A DNA stretch of 64,000 nt, from positions 39,053,851-39,117,850 of the forward strand of contig OY720350.1 of NCBI GenBank assembly GCA_963082975.1, in the 5' to 3' direction. Shown here in pieces: positions 22,594 to 34,690 of the stretch. Numbering within the stretch: position 1 is the first letter of the stretch; each line of letters begins with the position of its first letter. The notes below the pieces were generated by a model. The model did not search any database, was not told the DNA's origin, and was given only the letters and a program-made list of their open reading frames with translations. This DNA is from Labia minor. Lineage: Eukaryota > Arthropoda > Insecta > Dermaptera > Spongiphoridae. A program made the translations under genes and the position numbers.

Positions 22594-23568
22594 TAATAAA
22601 ATGAAAAATATTTAATTTTGAGGCAATGCATATTTATTTATATTTATTATAAATTTGATTCAAATCACGAGCAAAACTTCAATTATTATTATTATTATTA
22701 TTAGCTGTATTAATTAAAAATAATTTATACTATCTATTATATTATATTCATTTAATGCATATGAACATTAGATTTTTTGTGTAAATTTATAAGGAGTTGA
22801 TTTACATTTAAGAAATAAAAAAAAAAAACAAAATAAAAAAAACAAGATGTGATCTCCCAAATTAATGCACCCCACTACGTTCACTGATTTTTGTATGCCC
22901 GACCCATCGTCTCCAACCCTTCCGTTTCTTACCTTCTTTGTAACTTAATCCGTCTTTTCCCCTCCACTTTTCTACCTCTTCATAAATATTTAGATTCATT
23001 CACTTGACTTGTTCTTTTCTTTTTTTTTATTTTTATTTTTATTTTTATTCATTTTATTCAAAGCGTTATTTGAGAATCTCGTTATTTTCAATCTCCTCAC
23101 TTTCCATACTCAAATGAGCAGACCAATAGCGAAGGGCCGATAATAATCAACGAAGTGCTTTTTATTTTCCCAGCCCAATTTCTCTTCTCTCCAAAAGACA
23201 AGATAATCAAATAAATGATATAAAATAAATCTTTTTTTTTTAATTATTTTTTTTTTTTTATTTTTGTATAAATGTATCATGAAATTACTTAATCTTGGAA
23301 TGGAAATGATTTTGAAATCTCTTGTTTAATTAAATACAAATGCATGAGTGACATTTCGACTTTAGAGAGTCACATTGAATGGTTCAGGCTCAGTTCGTTG
23401 TGTCGTGACCCAGAAACGATTCGCTTCACTCTCCGTTTGACAATCATTTTCCTTTCTTACTGTATTTTTTTTATTTATTTATTTCAATAAATATTCTTGA
23501 AATAAACTAGAGAATAAATTGTAAATTTTTTTTTTAATCGAAATTTATTTTTAAAGTTAAAACATTTT
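22594..23568. other. intronic DNA with a GC-richer single-copy-looking block
   Basis: The block at about 22850-23180 and 23340-23450 is less AT-biased than its surroundings (CCCGACCCATCGTCTCCAAC, CGAAGGGCCGATAATAATCA). No frame longer than chance and no repeat match in this window. It is a candidate for conserved intronic regulatory sequence. Confidence 0.4.
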
Positions 23569-23670
23569 TACTATCTCGTCAGATTTTTCAGAATTTTCGA
23601 TGTTGAGATTTTGATGTTTTTATACGTTTTGAAGGTTCCTGAATCATTTTCACTAATGTTGAGAAAAATG

Positions 23671-23731
<61 letters not shown>

Positions 23732-24192
23732 ATGTATGTAACCAAGATTACACAAAAACGGTTTGAGCTAGAATGATGAAATTTGGTACATGGACATTAT
23801 TCAAAATTCGTAGTTTTCTATCAACTTTTGAGAAATGTAGCTCAACCGGAAGAGGGTCATTACTTACAACGTTTTGATTTTTTTTCCTCTAAAGTGACCG
23901 TAAAAATAAAGATATATGTTTGATAATTTTTCACATGATTAATAATTGTATAAAACTGCTATATATAGAATTTCAGCTTGATTGATTCGCTGAAATTACC
24001 AGAATTAATTTTTTAACACTGCAAATCTCACGCGCCAACACGTGACGTGGTGTCATTAACAAAAAGCAAAACATGCGCTGGTTTAATATTTATTATTTAT
24101 AATTTATAATTAATTAAATTTAATTTAAATATAATATATTATGTTATTTAATCCTATTCAAATTGCGAGATAGTCGACTGGAGACACTCCAG
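23569..24192 (+). mobile_element. Helentron-like family A element, copy A6
   Basis: Full-length, but the 5' hairpin has changed (ACTATCTCGTCAGATTTTTC). The microsatellite is a compound tract, (TA)n at 23673-23714 then (TG)n to about 23731. The core, subterminal GCGAGATAGT and 3' stem-loop TGGAG-ACA-CTCCA are intact. Confidence 0.85.
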
Positions 24193-25180
24193 TTTATTTA
24201 TTTTCAATTCAAAATTTCCAAGTTATTCGATAATTTAGTATTCTATATTCACGATCCATTTCCGGTATGCGTTTTTTTACATTTCTTCACGTTTCAGGTC
24301 CTTTCGATTTCCAAAAAGTGGCTTTCCCGTTGATCTGTGTTCGATTTTATGCCCTACCCCAACTCTTAAACTTACTTTTCTTAACTTTCACGTTAAATAT
24401 TAAAATATAATTTTTGTTTATTTTTTGTGTGTTGTGAACCAGAGACCTAAATTTTAATAGTTTAATATCTTACTACTCAACTAAGCGTATGCATTATATA
24501 ATATATTATAATCATTATATTTTGAAATAATTAATATTATACTAATTATATATATATTAAAAATATTTATGGGGATTACATTAATTGTAATCAATTTTAA
24601 TTTTCAGGGTCCGAAATAAATTTGTTTAACTGAAAATGCAATGTTGCTAGATCAATATAATTCATATTCATTTCTTAAAACAGAGTTTCATATCTTGTGA
24701 AACAACTTCTCACCATTATTGTTCAAAGTCTCAAGATGTAAGAAGATATGTAAATCATTTGTTGAAAATGAATATGAATTAAATTATTCTACTGCATTCG
24801 GTTAACCAACTTTTGAAATATTATCTTACAATTATATATAAATATACAAAAATAATTTTTAAATACTTAAAACTCCAAATATACATTTTTAAAAACATAT
24901 AAATAAATTTTTTTATGAAATCTCTCTAAATGTAATACTCATCTTTTAATTTAGAAAGTTTAATTTTGTAAGTTATTAATTAATATCACATTAAACAAGG
25001 TCTATATTTTTTGAAAATTATTAAACTTGTCAAAGAGTTGAGAAATTCTTCTTTATTATGAATTTAAATTAGGAAAAGGAGTTATTTTTTAAATTCTCTG
25101 TCGAAAATAATTCTAAAGTACATGCAGTTTAGCTTTATAAAAAATTTAGGAGGTAACTCAAATTTTATTTAAGACTTACT
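24193..25180. other. AT-rich intronic DNA, no gene seen
   Basis: A moderately GC-richer segment at 24240-24370 is followed by AT-rich sequence. No exon was recognised. Confidence 0.5.
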
Positions 25181-25580
25181 TACAATACATAATCTCCATC
25201 AACACTGATACATTTCTCATAACGGTGTTCTAAATAATTTAATTAATTAATAAATTATTTATTTAATTAATTAAATTTGATTTAATTTAATTTAAGGCTC
25301 ATCAACAGTTATGAATCGACGCAAAAATTCGTTTAGATTAAGAATACAGCGCCAAATTGTCGTTAGAAATGGTTTTTCGAAGCAATTTTTGGTCTAACGT
25401 TAGGAAATGCGGCACCCACGTTGCACACAGCTTTCCATATTCAAATGGTTTTGCAAAATATTTCGCACACGTTCAGCTGACATCGTACAGGTCTCAATTA
25501 TCTTGAATTGCGAAAAATAAAACAAAAAAAAAAAATTGAAAAACATCGTTTTTCTTGGTTAGGTCAGACCACCCTCGTAC
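25181..25580 (-). pseudogene. mariner-I transposase remnant, minus strand
   Basis: Internally deleted mariner relic related to the copies at 37238-37672, 43961-44398 and 50986-51432. On the minus strand are pieces of the transposase linker region: a start reading SAERVR.IL..HLNME, a segment with ASKNHF, then NPNEFLRRFITVDE-like residues immediately before the first catalytic-aspartate region (mariners read VTGDE or VTVDE here). The outer end on the right keeps ACCACCCTCGTA, but the inverted repeat is shortened. The opposite end is missing or unrecognisable. Confidence 0.65.
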
Positions 25581-26650
25581 ATTACTTTTTAAAATATGTA
25601 CTATCGATGTTAATGATTTATTTTCCAAAAAAAGTCGTTAGCATTGGTTGTTTTTTAAGTCTTAAATCTATTACTCAAAATCTTCCTTTTGAATCGTTGA
25701 TTTTATATACATACCTAAAACTTTCCAGTAACTTTACCTATTCTATAAATACCATATAAACCGTATAAAAGGAAAATTTAAACTTTTATCATTACGGTTA
25801 TATTAAGTAAATGAAAGTAAAAAATTAAATTTCCAACTGCTTTGTTCATTTATATTAAGAGAACTAATAATTTATTATTGTTCTTCTTTCTTCTGACAAT
25901 TACATCTTATTTTTTTTCTTTTCCCAATGGAGAACATCTGGTGAGTACGTGAGGTGACCCAAAGGAGATAGGAGCATAACTTCTTCTTTTATGCCAACCC
26001 TTAGAAGAACTTTCTCTTCTACTCCAGAATTATATCAACATGTAGTTCAATATAATTATTTTTAAAAAAGTTCATGTCTATCACAAATAATTCACATCTT
26101 TATATCTATCTATTTATCCCGCACAATAATTCTAAGTCGCAACACTTCTTCAAAAGTTTGAATTCTTCTTCTAATTCTTTTTCTTTTCTATTTCTTTAAT
26201 ATCTGATTTTATACTTTACATTTCTTCATGTAATTTTTATCCTGAATTTAGTAAAGTAACTATAAGAAAAATTAAGTTATCTAAAAAATTTGACGAAAAT
26301 ACAAATTACTATTGTATTGAATATGTCTAAATTTTGACGTTTGGGATACTGGGTTTGTATATCAGACAAGAGATGTTTACTCCCTTGATGACCCTTGATG
26401 ATCTACTCGTAAGGGGCAGAGTTAATTAGAAAACCACCCCAAGGGACAGAACACTTGAATCCATTAATATTTCTAATCAATCTCCTACATTTCCATAATC
26501 TATTATTCTAAATCACTATCAACAATTTATAAACCCTTTTAATAATACAATATTGAATAATAATGATATAATATTTAAGGATACAATTTTAAAACTATAT
26601 ATAGATACATACTTAATGATCCTCCTTGGGTTTCTACCCAATATTAACTT
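25581..26650. other. AT-rich intronic DNA, no gene seen
   Basis: Contains a short tandem echo CCCTTGATGACCCTTGATGA at 26382-26401. No exon was recognised. Confidence 0.5.
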
Positions 26651-27183
26651 ATTCGGAAAGTAATTTTGTTTTTTTCACCTGAGAATTTAATTATATTTTT
26701 TCTAACACAACTTCACACTTAAGCCGCATAATAATTATATGTTTTGCGAGCTGATATAGTAATGGCTGTGTACCAAACTGTTCACTTGAGTCTACGTACT
26801 AGTTTTATGATTGGTGCCCTTTTAAATTTGAGAGCAAAAAGTAGCATTTACGTCATATTTAACATTTTTCTTATAGAAAACGTAAAAAGTTATCCAAGCC
26901 AGAAAGAAAATAACGTATGTGTATGGAGAAGGTGTTTGACAGTGCCAGAACTGGTTTGCAAAATTTTGATGTCGAAGATGTACCACATACTGAAAGGCTG
27001 GTTAAAGATGATAAAGACACAATAAAGACATTTGTTGAGTTTTTGAACGGTAAAACCTTTGATTCAAATGAAGAGATTAAAAAAATCATCTGGATCAGTT
27101 TTTTTACCAGCAAATATTTATTTATTATACGAAAATTGTCTTTCAGTTTTACAAAAAACAAAAACGAAATTACTTTCTGAACA
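26651..27183 (+). pseudogene. mariner-III element, internally deleted
   Basis: Ends are inverted repeats: left TTCGGAAAGTAATTTTGTTT (26652) and right AAACGAAATTACTTTCTGAA (27162-27182), a mariner-type terminus. Inside, two overlapping frames preserve parts of the transposase. A stretch reads NFDVEDVPHTERLVKDDKD at about 26963-27018, corresponding to the F.LED.PR.GRP..VD block between the two helix-turn-helix motifs. The end of the internal frame resembles the extreme C-terminal part (W..FF.SK...) of the protein. The catalytic core (D,D,D) is missing, so the copy is non-functional. A frameshift separates the N-terminal part. Confidence 0.65.
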
Positions 27184-28148
27184 ATCTATTGATATACTTT
27201 ATTAGGTTTATATTTTTAGTGACTGAAACAAATTTTTATTTATAAAACAAATCTAATTTAGTGACTCTACTGATTCCGTAAGATCTTGTTAGCGCAGCAA
27301 CGAACCAAAACCTCCAATCTTCATTTCTAACTTCTTATACATCTCCTACATTCTTCCGTTATATTGTAAGCCCTCTGGTGTCTTAGTTTGTTTACCAACT
27401 GATCGTTTATCAATTTCGTTCTTTATATGGAAAACTTCGTCTTAGCTAATCTTTCTTCACTCTTTCGAGTCACCTCAATTGAATGACTATGTTTAATTGT
27501 ATATATCGTAGAAGACATGTAATATCTCGTTTTACAATTTTCTCCTTTCTTCTATAATCTCATTCTTATTTTTTGGTTAATAAATGTTACGAAGAATTTT
27601 TTTCTCAAATACTTTGAAACAATTATTTATAATCATATTAGAATTAACAGAACTATAATTTAATTATTATTCATTTTAATAATATATAATTTTTTTTCAA
27701 TTCACACTCATCCCCTATTTCTTAAAGTTATTTTTAAAGATATTTTCTTGTTTTTTTTGTGTTTTTAAACTTGCAAGATATATTAAAAGTTTCTATTGGG
27801 GAATCAGAAGCTTTTAATGGTGGTTTCCTGAATAATAACGTTAAGGTTGGTCGATCACAAACACAGGAGAAAAACAATGGAAAAAACTTTCTCTTACTCC
27901 AGTTCCTAGATCAATTCCATTATAATTAAAAATTTACAATATTTTTTATTTGAACATGCAATTAAGGAGAAAATGAAAAAAAAAAATTTAAAAATGGAAT
28001 TGGTTGGTAGTTTTTCAATTTCACCCCATTTGGATACTTATAATGAATTTATTACTAAATCGGAGAAATCGATATATTGCAGATAATTCAAAGCGGTTTT
28101 TCTACTATTTGATCGTTGAATTTTCATTCTTTAAGTAATATTAATTTT
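27184..28148. other. intronic DNA, no gene seen
   Basis: A less AT-biased segment at 27255-27570 contains no recognisable frame or splice-bounded exon. The rest is AT-rich. Confidence 0.5.
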
Positions 28149-28764
28149 TACTATTTCGCCAGAGATAGTATTATTGCGATCACGAAAATTTTCGATATCG
28201 AGATTTTGCTGTTTTTCTACGTTTTGAAGGTCCCTGAGTCATTTTCATTAAGGTTGAGAAAAATGTCTCTGTGTGTGTATGTGTGTATGTAGACAAGATT
28301 ACGCAAAAACGGTTTGAGCTAGAATAATGAAATTTGGTACATGGGCATTTTTCAAAATGCGCAATTTTCTATCAACTTTTGAGAAATGTAGCTCATCCGG
28401 AAGTGGGTCATTTCCTACCACGTGTTGTGTTTTGATTTTATTTTCTTCTAAACTGACCGTAAAAATAAAGATATATGTTTTAAAGTTTTTCACATGGTTA
28501 AAAATTGTAAAAAAACTGCTATATATAAAATTTCAGTTGATTGAATCGCTGTAAGTACCGGAATTAATTTTTTAACACATTGACTGGCAATCACGCGCCA
28601 GCACGTGACGTGGTGCCATTAATAAAGAGTCAAACACGCGCTGGTTTAATAAATATTATTTATTAATTTTAATTTATAATTTAATTAATTATATTTAATT
28701 TAAATATAATATATGTTATTTAATTCAATTCTAATTCCGAGATAGTCGAATGGAGACACTCCAG
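28149..28764 (+). mobile_element. Helentron-like family A element, copy A7
   Basis: Full-length but diverged subfamily. It reads CCCTGAGTCATTTTCATTAAGG and AATAATGAAATTTGGTACATGG (given here in part), with ATCCGGAAGTGGG in place of AACCGGAAGAGGG. The microsatellite is short (TGTGTGTATGTGTGTATG). The 3' end keeps CGAGATAGTC and TGGAG-ACA-CTCCA. The CCGGAAGTGG form is the one seen in families B and C. Confidence 0.8.
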
Positions 28765-29683
28765 ATTTTTTTTATTTTATTTTTTATTATTAGATGAAAA
28801 ATAATTTATTCAACCAACTAATGATAGATAAATAACAAGTGAGGTAGAATTAGCAAAATAAATATTTGAATTCCAAACACATTTGAATTTAAAATTTGAC
28901 ATATAATTGGGTTGTGCAGTATGAAATATGGAAACGTTATAAATTATATCATAAATGATTAATCATTCTTTCTTATACATATTGAATATATAATTATAGT
29001 AATTTCTACTGAAAATAGAATAAGTAGAGAGTATAGTTTTGAAATATATTGTCCCCATTTCTCTAATCTAAACATTCCATAACTCTATCATATTATTATT
29101 ATTTAAATATATTTATGATAAAGGTAAATAAATAATTCATTCACTATATCGATTAATTACAATTTATAATTTTTAAATAATTATTATTTATAATAGGAAA
29201 AAGTTTATAATATATTTCTGATATTCAATTTATTTATTTACAATTAAACCAAAAGTGGATATCAGTGGTAAAATGCTGAATTACAGAACATGAGGATGAG
29301 GAAGTTCAAACTTTACCAAGTTCACAAAAATTTTAAATATATTATATTGTAATGTAATGAAATAAACATAAATAAATATGCAAACTAGCTAATTCGTCGT
29401 TAGTCGCTAGTCAATATATATAAAACAAAAGCAATTATATATTAATTACATACATATTATATATATTATTAATTTGATGCTAGGTTAACTATTTAAATTC
29501 CAGAATATAGATATTGGATATATTGGACTGTAATGTAAATAATTAATTAGTGAATTAAATTGTATTCAATTTACAAAACTAAAATGTTGATAATTTTATT
29601 GATAAATAATTATATAAATATTATCCCAATTATCAATCATTGTAAAATAATATCTCGTTTTTTCCACCACAGAATTTATTATA
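28765..29683. other. AT-rich intronic DNA, no gene seen
   Basis: No exon, repeat end or conserved frame was recognised. Confidence 0.55.
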
Positions 29684-29930
29684 TTATCCGTCGATCTCAA
29701 TGCCTCTAATGAACTCGAAAAGGCAGCAACCACCCCTCTCCTGAGCTACAACCATCCCACTCTTATTTTCTTCAAACTCTCTTACGTCCCTTTCTACATT
29801 GTGTGCCCACCACCTCGTCCATTGTCTTCCAACCGGTCGTTTCCCAATCGGTCTCCCCAAAAATAGATGTTTCACCAGGCCTTCTTCTCCCATTCTTGCC
29901 ACGTCTCCTGCTCATAGCAACCTTCTCGCT
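29684..29930 (-). pseudogene. LINE reverse-transcriptase C-terminal fragment, minus strand
   Basis: A 72-codon open frame on the minus strand reads HLFLGRPIGKRPVGRQ, then RWW.HNVERDVRE, then VVAQERGG. This matches the well-known end of arthropod non-LTR endonuclease-reverse transcriptases (W.GHV.RM....V......GRP.GKR..GRP..RW.D.V..D.......W...A.DR..WR). It is a 5'-truncated fragment that lost its upstream polymerase. It directly abuts a family A fragment at 29934, so one has probably integrated into, or been joined with, the other. Confidence 0.65.
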
Positions 29931-29933
29931 TTT

Positions 29934-30001
29934 TACTATCTCGCCAGAAATAGTATTGCGATCACGAAAATTCCGTGTACCAATTTTCATTATTCTAGTT
30001 C
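29934..30001 (+). mobile_element. rearranged family A head fragment
   Basis: The first about 40 bases of family A (ACTATCTCGCCAGAAATAGT, ATTGCGATCACGAAAATT) are followed, in inverted orientation, by a piece of the core (CCGTGTACCAATTTTCATTA, TTCTAGTTCAA). A deletion plus inversion has joined the 5' end to the reverse complement of the core. Confidence 0.65.
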
Positions 30002-30002
30002 A

Positions 30003-30060
30003 AGTGTGACCAACCCGCGACCCTCGGGCCGCATTCGGCCCGCCGTGAAAAATTGTGGGG
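30003..30060. mobile_element. hAT-type terminal fragment
   Basis: GTGTGACCAACCCGCGACCC followed by GGGCCGCATTCGGCCCGCCG resembles the widespread hAT (Charlie-like) terminus, whose consensus I know as CAGTG.GGCCAACCCGCGGC. It is GC-rich in an AT-rich setting. Only one end is visible, with no partner and no transposase. Identification is by motif only. Confidence 0.45.
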
Positions 30061-30467
30061 CCCGTCAGTTAACTTTATATTTCTTTTGTAACTTTTCTTT
30101 CTCGTCTATATATTCAAAAACAAAGAATATAATTGAAATAATTATAATTAATTCATTTTGTTTTATTTAAAATATGTCCTACAATTTTTAAACTACATAT
30201 TTGATTCCATAAAAAGGAAGAAAAAAGTTAGAAATAAGAGTATGTAGATTTAAAAAAGTTAAGTGAAAAAAAAAGAAAAACACATTTCACATTAGATAGG
30301 ACTTATTATTATTATTACAAGTGTTTTTTTAACGACTATACATTTGATTATCTCTTCGGGTCATACCATTGAATTAGCCCTTCTCGTTTCAAATTCATTT
30401 CCATATCCACAATCGTCACTCATCTCCATTTCATTTGCTAATATTGATATTTGGTTTATGTTTGCAG
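30061..30467. other. end of putative intron 1
   Basis: AT-rich sequence ending in the polypyrimidine-poor acceptor TTTATGTTTGCAG at 30455-30467. No other feature was recognised. Confidence 0.5.
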
Positions 30468-30604
30468 GTTGTTGACCGTGGCCCAGTGACCAGCCACGGC
30501 TGTAGCCGATGTTGACGCTCGAGTTGTTGCCCTTGTTAGTGTTGAGCTAGTGCGTATGTGTGTGGCCAGTGACAGTGACAGTGCGCGATGAGGAGTGTCG
30601 AGTG
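30468..30604 (+). other. Popdc 5' UTR part of the first coding exon
   Basis: GC-rich stretch between the acceptor TTTGCAG (ending 30467) and the ATG at 30605. All three frames contain stops. Short upstream frames are present, for example an ATG at 30509 and another at 30556 (MCVASDSDSAR, then stop), so translation may be damped by upstream ORFs. The exon could also begin at a different site, since the acceptor is assigned by consensus only. Confidence 0.5.
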
Positions 30605-30757
30605 ATGCTGGCCGCTATGGTGGAGGACGGCGCGGCCGATGCCGGTGTAGGCGATCCAGCCGATCACTGGCACGCCAACGCCTCCAGTAACGTGTCCGTG
30701 TTCGAGGCCAGCCAGCACTGCATCGCTTGGAGACCCGTCAACCATGTCTATTTCCAG
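30605..30757 (+). CDS. Popdc: Popeye domain-containing protein, first coding exon (residues 1-51)
   Basis: Encodes the extracellular N-terminus of a Popeye-domain protein (Popdc/BVES family). These are three-pass membrane proteins whose cytosolic Popeye domain binds cAMP in animals studied. The exon gives MLAAMVEDG..., two overlapping glycosylation sequons, NAS (residues 25-27) and NVS (29-31), then SQHCIAWRPVNHVYFQ. It ends at the donor CAG|GTAGGT in phase 0. N-glycosylation sites before the first membrane segment are typical of the family. I chose ATG 30605, the first ATG in this frame after the last upstream stop. ATG 30617 has a better Kozak context and would remove four residues. The frame joins without shift to the exon at 51926. 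The identification rests mainly on that second exon. Confidence 0.8.
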
Positions 30758-30998
30758 GTAGGTGGCAAATGACACCTTCTCTTCCAAATTGGGATTAGCT
30801 AGGAATAAAAAAAAAGAATTTTTATTGATTTGTTCATTTGAAATTATTGATTAGTTTTATAAAACAAATCGGGAATTGGATCTTTCTAGGATCAAATATC
30901 TTTTTCAAATTACTATTAACAATTAAAACATATTTAGATATAAAATATAATATTTTTGATGGGAACCACGAGTTACAAAACAAAATCTGGATTTATTT
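30758..30998. other. start of Popdc intron 2
   Basis: Begins with the donor GTAGGT. AT-rich, without other recognised features. Confidence 0.6.
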
Positions 30999-31550
30999 TT
31001 ACTTTCCCGCATACTTCGTATAAGGGAAGTATTGGAATCATCAAAAATTTCGACTTCGAGATGTCGATAGATCTTGACGTTTTAGACCTCCCTGAGTCGG
31101 AAAATACCATTTTTCGAATTATGTCTGTGTGTGTGTGTATGTATGGATGTATGGATGTATGTAATGTTTGTCAGTGAGCAAATTTACTCAGAAACTAATC
31201 AAGCTAGGACTTCGAAATTTGGTACACCGATATTATTCACAGTTTGTAGATTTTTATCTAAATTTCGTCAAAATCGGTTAACCGGAAGTGGTACTTTACC
31301 TACACTGGTTGCGTTTATCTTTCAAGTAAAGTACCAGTTTGCTTCGAGATATTTGCTTCCTATTTTGTATATAGATTTAAAAATATGAAAAAAATTCAGA
31401 TACCAAATTTCATCATGATCTGACTACCGGAAGTGAAAAATGTCACTTTACCATTTTATAATACTTTATAATTTAAATTAATTAGTTTGTTTATTTTTAT
31501 TGTTGTTAATTATTTATATGCGGGAAAGTCTAGGGGAGGACACTCCCGAT
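30999..31550 (+). mobile_element. Helentron-like family B element, copy B3
   Basis: The 5' end is ACTTTCCCGCATACTTCG. The microsatellite is TGTGTGTGTATGTATGGATG (about 31128). The core CGAAATTTGGTAC and AACCGGAAGTGG are present. The 3' end TATGCGGGAAAGT is followed by stem-loop GGGAG-GACA-CTCCC. Compared with B1 and B2 it lacks part of the region before the 3' end, including the GTAGCGTTAGGTGTAAATTA stretch. Confidence 0.85.
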
Positions 31551-31947
31551 TTTTTTTATTTTTTTTTTTCCATTGAAATTTTTTTTTATTTTTAATATTC
31601 CTTTATATTCTAATATTTCTCTTCATCCTTTCTACTTTATTTTATTTTACAATCGTAAAATTATTTCATTTTGAATAAATTAGAAAGTGCAATTATTTTG
31701 ATTAGATAGTTTTTTTTCTATATTATTGTCTTGTTTTTATTTTTGGAGAGAGATATGTCTGAGATAAAGTGACAAAATTTGATAACAAACTAAACAAAAA
31801 AATATCTAATAATAAATAATTTATTAATAATTAAAAAAAATGAAAACATATCTGAGGACAATTTAAACAAAACTGAAAATGATTTGCAATAATGTCTCGA
31901 AATTTTTATAAAAAACGAATTTGTATTAAAAATACTAAGGTAGGTTT
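31551..31947. other. AT-rich intronic DNA, no gene seen
   Basis: Poly-T and AT-rich sequence without recognisable features. Confidence 0.55.
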
Positions 31948-32391
31948 GAATGAAACACATGTTTTTGGATAAAAAATTATTTTATTTTTCAACCTAGTCT
32001 TCTTTGAGCTCTATACACTTCTTCCAACGATTCTCCAATTTTTTAATTCCTTCCAAAAAATAAGATTGTTCGAGGACATCAAAATAGGTATTTATTTGTG
32101 AGATGATTTCTTCAGCTTTGAAAACAAGAAATAGTCAGTCGCTAAATCCGGCGAATTGGGCGGATGAGGGAGTAATTGTATCACAATTCATGGATTTACA
32201 TAGAAATTCACTTTTTTCCATTTTTCTTCTCAAATCAAAAGGTAGTCTGTTATTAAGGGAGTCAAATAATAACTAAAAATTTTGACAGAATTCAGCTGAT
32301 TGTTGCTTGCTGACAGAAGAAGTGTTGCGATTTCATTAAAGGGACAAGACATTCAAAAAGTCACGGACTTATTGACCTCCCCTCGTACAAA
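31948..32391 (-). pseudogene. mariner-II transposase C-terminal remnant, minus strand
   Basis: On the minus strand, broken frames give a PHPP.SPDLA-like segment (the block holding the last catalytic aspartate in mariners) and then EEIISQINTYFDVLEQ, SYFLEGIKKLENRWKKCIEL and a VEK end, the classic mariner C-terminus. The right end carries the inverted repeat GTCACGG.CTTATTGACC and CCCCTCGTA. The N-terminal two thirds of the protein is missing. Frameshifts and stops make it non-functional. Confidence 0.75.
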
Positions 32392-34089
32392 TACAATCAC
32401 ATATCCACAATAAATTAGAGTAAAAACATTTCATTGAAAAAATTCGAAACTTAATAAAACTAAATAACCAAATATTTTTAATTAAAATTCTATTGGACAT
32501 CCCTTAAAAAGAATAGATAAATTATATAATATTTATATAATATTTAATTTAACCATTCATATTTAATATTTTATTTTATATTCTAGTTTGAAATATGTAA
32601 ATTATGGTTCTGTATTTAGAGCATCTAGGCACTGTTTCGGGGTCTGTTAACAAGTATAACGTTACGCACTTAATTTTACAATACTTGGTGTATGAATTAA
32701 AGTCATAAAATTGTCAAAAAATTCATCATCACTATAAATTTATTATTATAAATTAGTTAATATTTATTTTAATTATTATAAATTAAATAGTGCAATTATA
32801 AATAGAGAAATTTCTTTAAAAAATTATAAAATACAAACTGAAATAATAAATATAGTATAATGAATGCGAGGAGCCGAAACAAAGGAGGGGAATTCAATTA
32901 TGTATGCAAAATGCCTAACATTATAATAATATTAGCGTAAGTAGAAAACACATAAAATTTAGATTAGTAACAGGGTTTTTTTTTTATTCTCAATATAATC
33001 GATTTACATTATAAACATAAACAGTTTATTTATTATTTTTCTTCGCAAAATATAAAAATCAATTATTTTCATTTTTATTTAAATTAATATAACATAAATC
33101 ATACAATTTTATGGTTAAAATTATTTTTTTAATAAATTAACAAGAGAGTTAGAATATTGCTTATATAATTATATTTTCAATTATTAATATTTTATTAAAA
33201 AGTAATACAACTTTAATAATTTTATTTGATTTTGATTTTAATTGAATTTTTTTTTATATTATATAAATTTCTGAGATCCCTAATATTGTTTAAAAAAATT
33301 TTATTAAAAAATACAATACTCAAAACGTTTGATTTTATCTTCTTATAAAAAACCTGTCTTATAATAATTTTAATTAAAAATCCTCTGTCTAATCAAACTG
33401 TTCTTCTGTTGGCATTAATAAGTTTTCAATAATCTTTCAAATGAAATTGCATCAGGTGAACCTGACAGACACAATCTTCCATTCTTATCACTTCTAATCA
33501 TCTCTCTCGGTTTTCCTATTCCAGGTAAAAAAAAACAATTTTATATAATTACAACCTATTATATAATATTTTTATATTATTTTATTTATTTAGTTACAAT
33601 TTATAATCAAATTCTATTCCATTGAGAGTAATCGAAGCGAAATTATTAAATAAAATCATTTGATTTATTGAAAAAAAAAATAAATGAATAAAACAATTTA
33701 TTATATACTATATTTAATAGTGGATGTCTGATTTTCTATTCAGTTGTTCCCACAAATTGGGCCCAAAATTAGTTAATCATAAGTCATCTCATGCTCTCGG
33801 GGCTCGTAGAACTACCTCCAAATTTGTGAGTCATTCTCTCATTAACGAACCCTAAACTCAGAGTATTTTTTATTGTAAGGTTGTGATGATTACGTTAAGT
33901 GTTTATTCATTTTTTTTATAATCTGAATGTTTCTAAAGAAACTTATTTTTTTCTCATTCTATATTATTTATTTAACTTTCATAATCAGGAATAACCCACT
34001 CAAATTAAGTTATGAAAATATAAGATAAAATATATATTAATAGTTTGGCTATTAAATAACGAGACTGCTTACAAAAAATTGTTTAATTA
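32392..34089. other. AT-rich intronic DNA, no gene seen
   Basis: Mostly AT-rich. A less biased block at 33380-33530 ends in a splice-acceptor-like TTTTCCTATTCCAG followed immediately by GTAAAA, a zero-length-exon look-alike with no coding potential. Another GC-richer piece lies at 33720-33880. Confidence 0.5.
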
Positions 34090-34094
34090 AAAAA

Positions 34095-34690
34095 ATTATG
34101 GTACAATCGAACTTTCCCCCTCAATATACTCGACACACACCGCTTCATCCTTTTTTTCCACTGCTCAAAGCAGTGTTCGAAGTCGTTTTTTGTTAGGCCT
34201 TTCAGAAGCTCCGCCGTTTGTCTTTTCACCTCTTCCATCGACTCGAATCGGCTTCCCTTTAGTGCGGACTTGATTTTCGGAAACAGATAGAAGTCGCTAG
34301 ATCAGGGGAGTAAGGAGAGTGTTCCAGCACTGAAGTTGAAATGGAAACAGGACGGCCCGGACGCTGGTCATCTTCGGTGCTCTCTCGACCCTCAGAAAAT
34401 CTTTTGTGCCCTCAAAGACACGCGCACGTTATAAAGAACTCTCACCGTAATCCTCTTTTAATAATTTATATCACTCGGTCGGGGTTGATACGTTGTTCGT
34501 GTTTTTCGTCACACATCGTTTTCGGCGTAGGAACAAAAACACGTTTATTTTAAACCGGTACAGAAAAAAACTACTTCACCGCCTGACATGTGTTCTCGTA
34601 CTGGAATAGTAGACTTTTCCAGCTGTACAACAGTGCATTAGGTTCCCGCCTTCCCTCTCCGGGAGGCCGTATATATGAGTGCATATTGAC
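34095..34690 (-). pseudogene. mariner-IV element, internally deleted, minus strand
   Basis: GC-richer than its surroundings, so less decayed. On the minus strand the N-terminal part has a helix-turn-helix-adjacent segment resembling VFEGTKDFL.G.E..EDDQR and PGRPVS (about 34350-34420, two frames). It is fused directly to the C-terminal part, SDFYLFPKIKSALKG, then RFESMEEVKRQTAELLKGL, NDFEHCFEQWKKRM and RCV (34120-34310). The middle of the catalytic domain is deleted, joining the PGRP.S region to H.PYSPDLA. It is a third mariner lineage, distinct from copies I and II. Terminal repeats are not clear. Confidence 0.75.

Noticed and set aside
30536..30787. 83-codon frame on the minus strand opposite the Popdc exon
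   Set aside because: Antisense shadow of a GC-rich coding exon whose plus-strand frame is supported by splice phase and family motifs.
33510..33535. Splice acceptor TTTTCCTATTCCAG as a Popdc exon border
   Set aside because: It is followed immediately by a donor-like GTAAAA with no coding sequence between. Exons 30605-30757 and 51926-52162 already join in phase.
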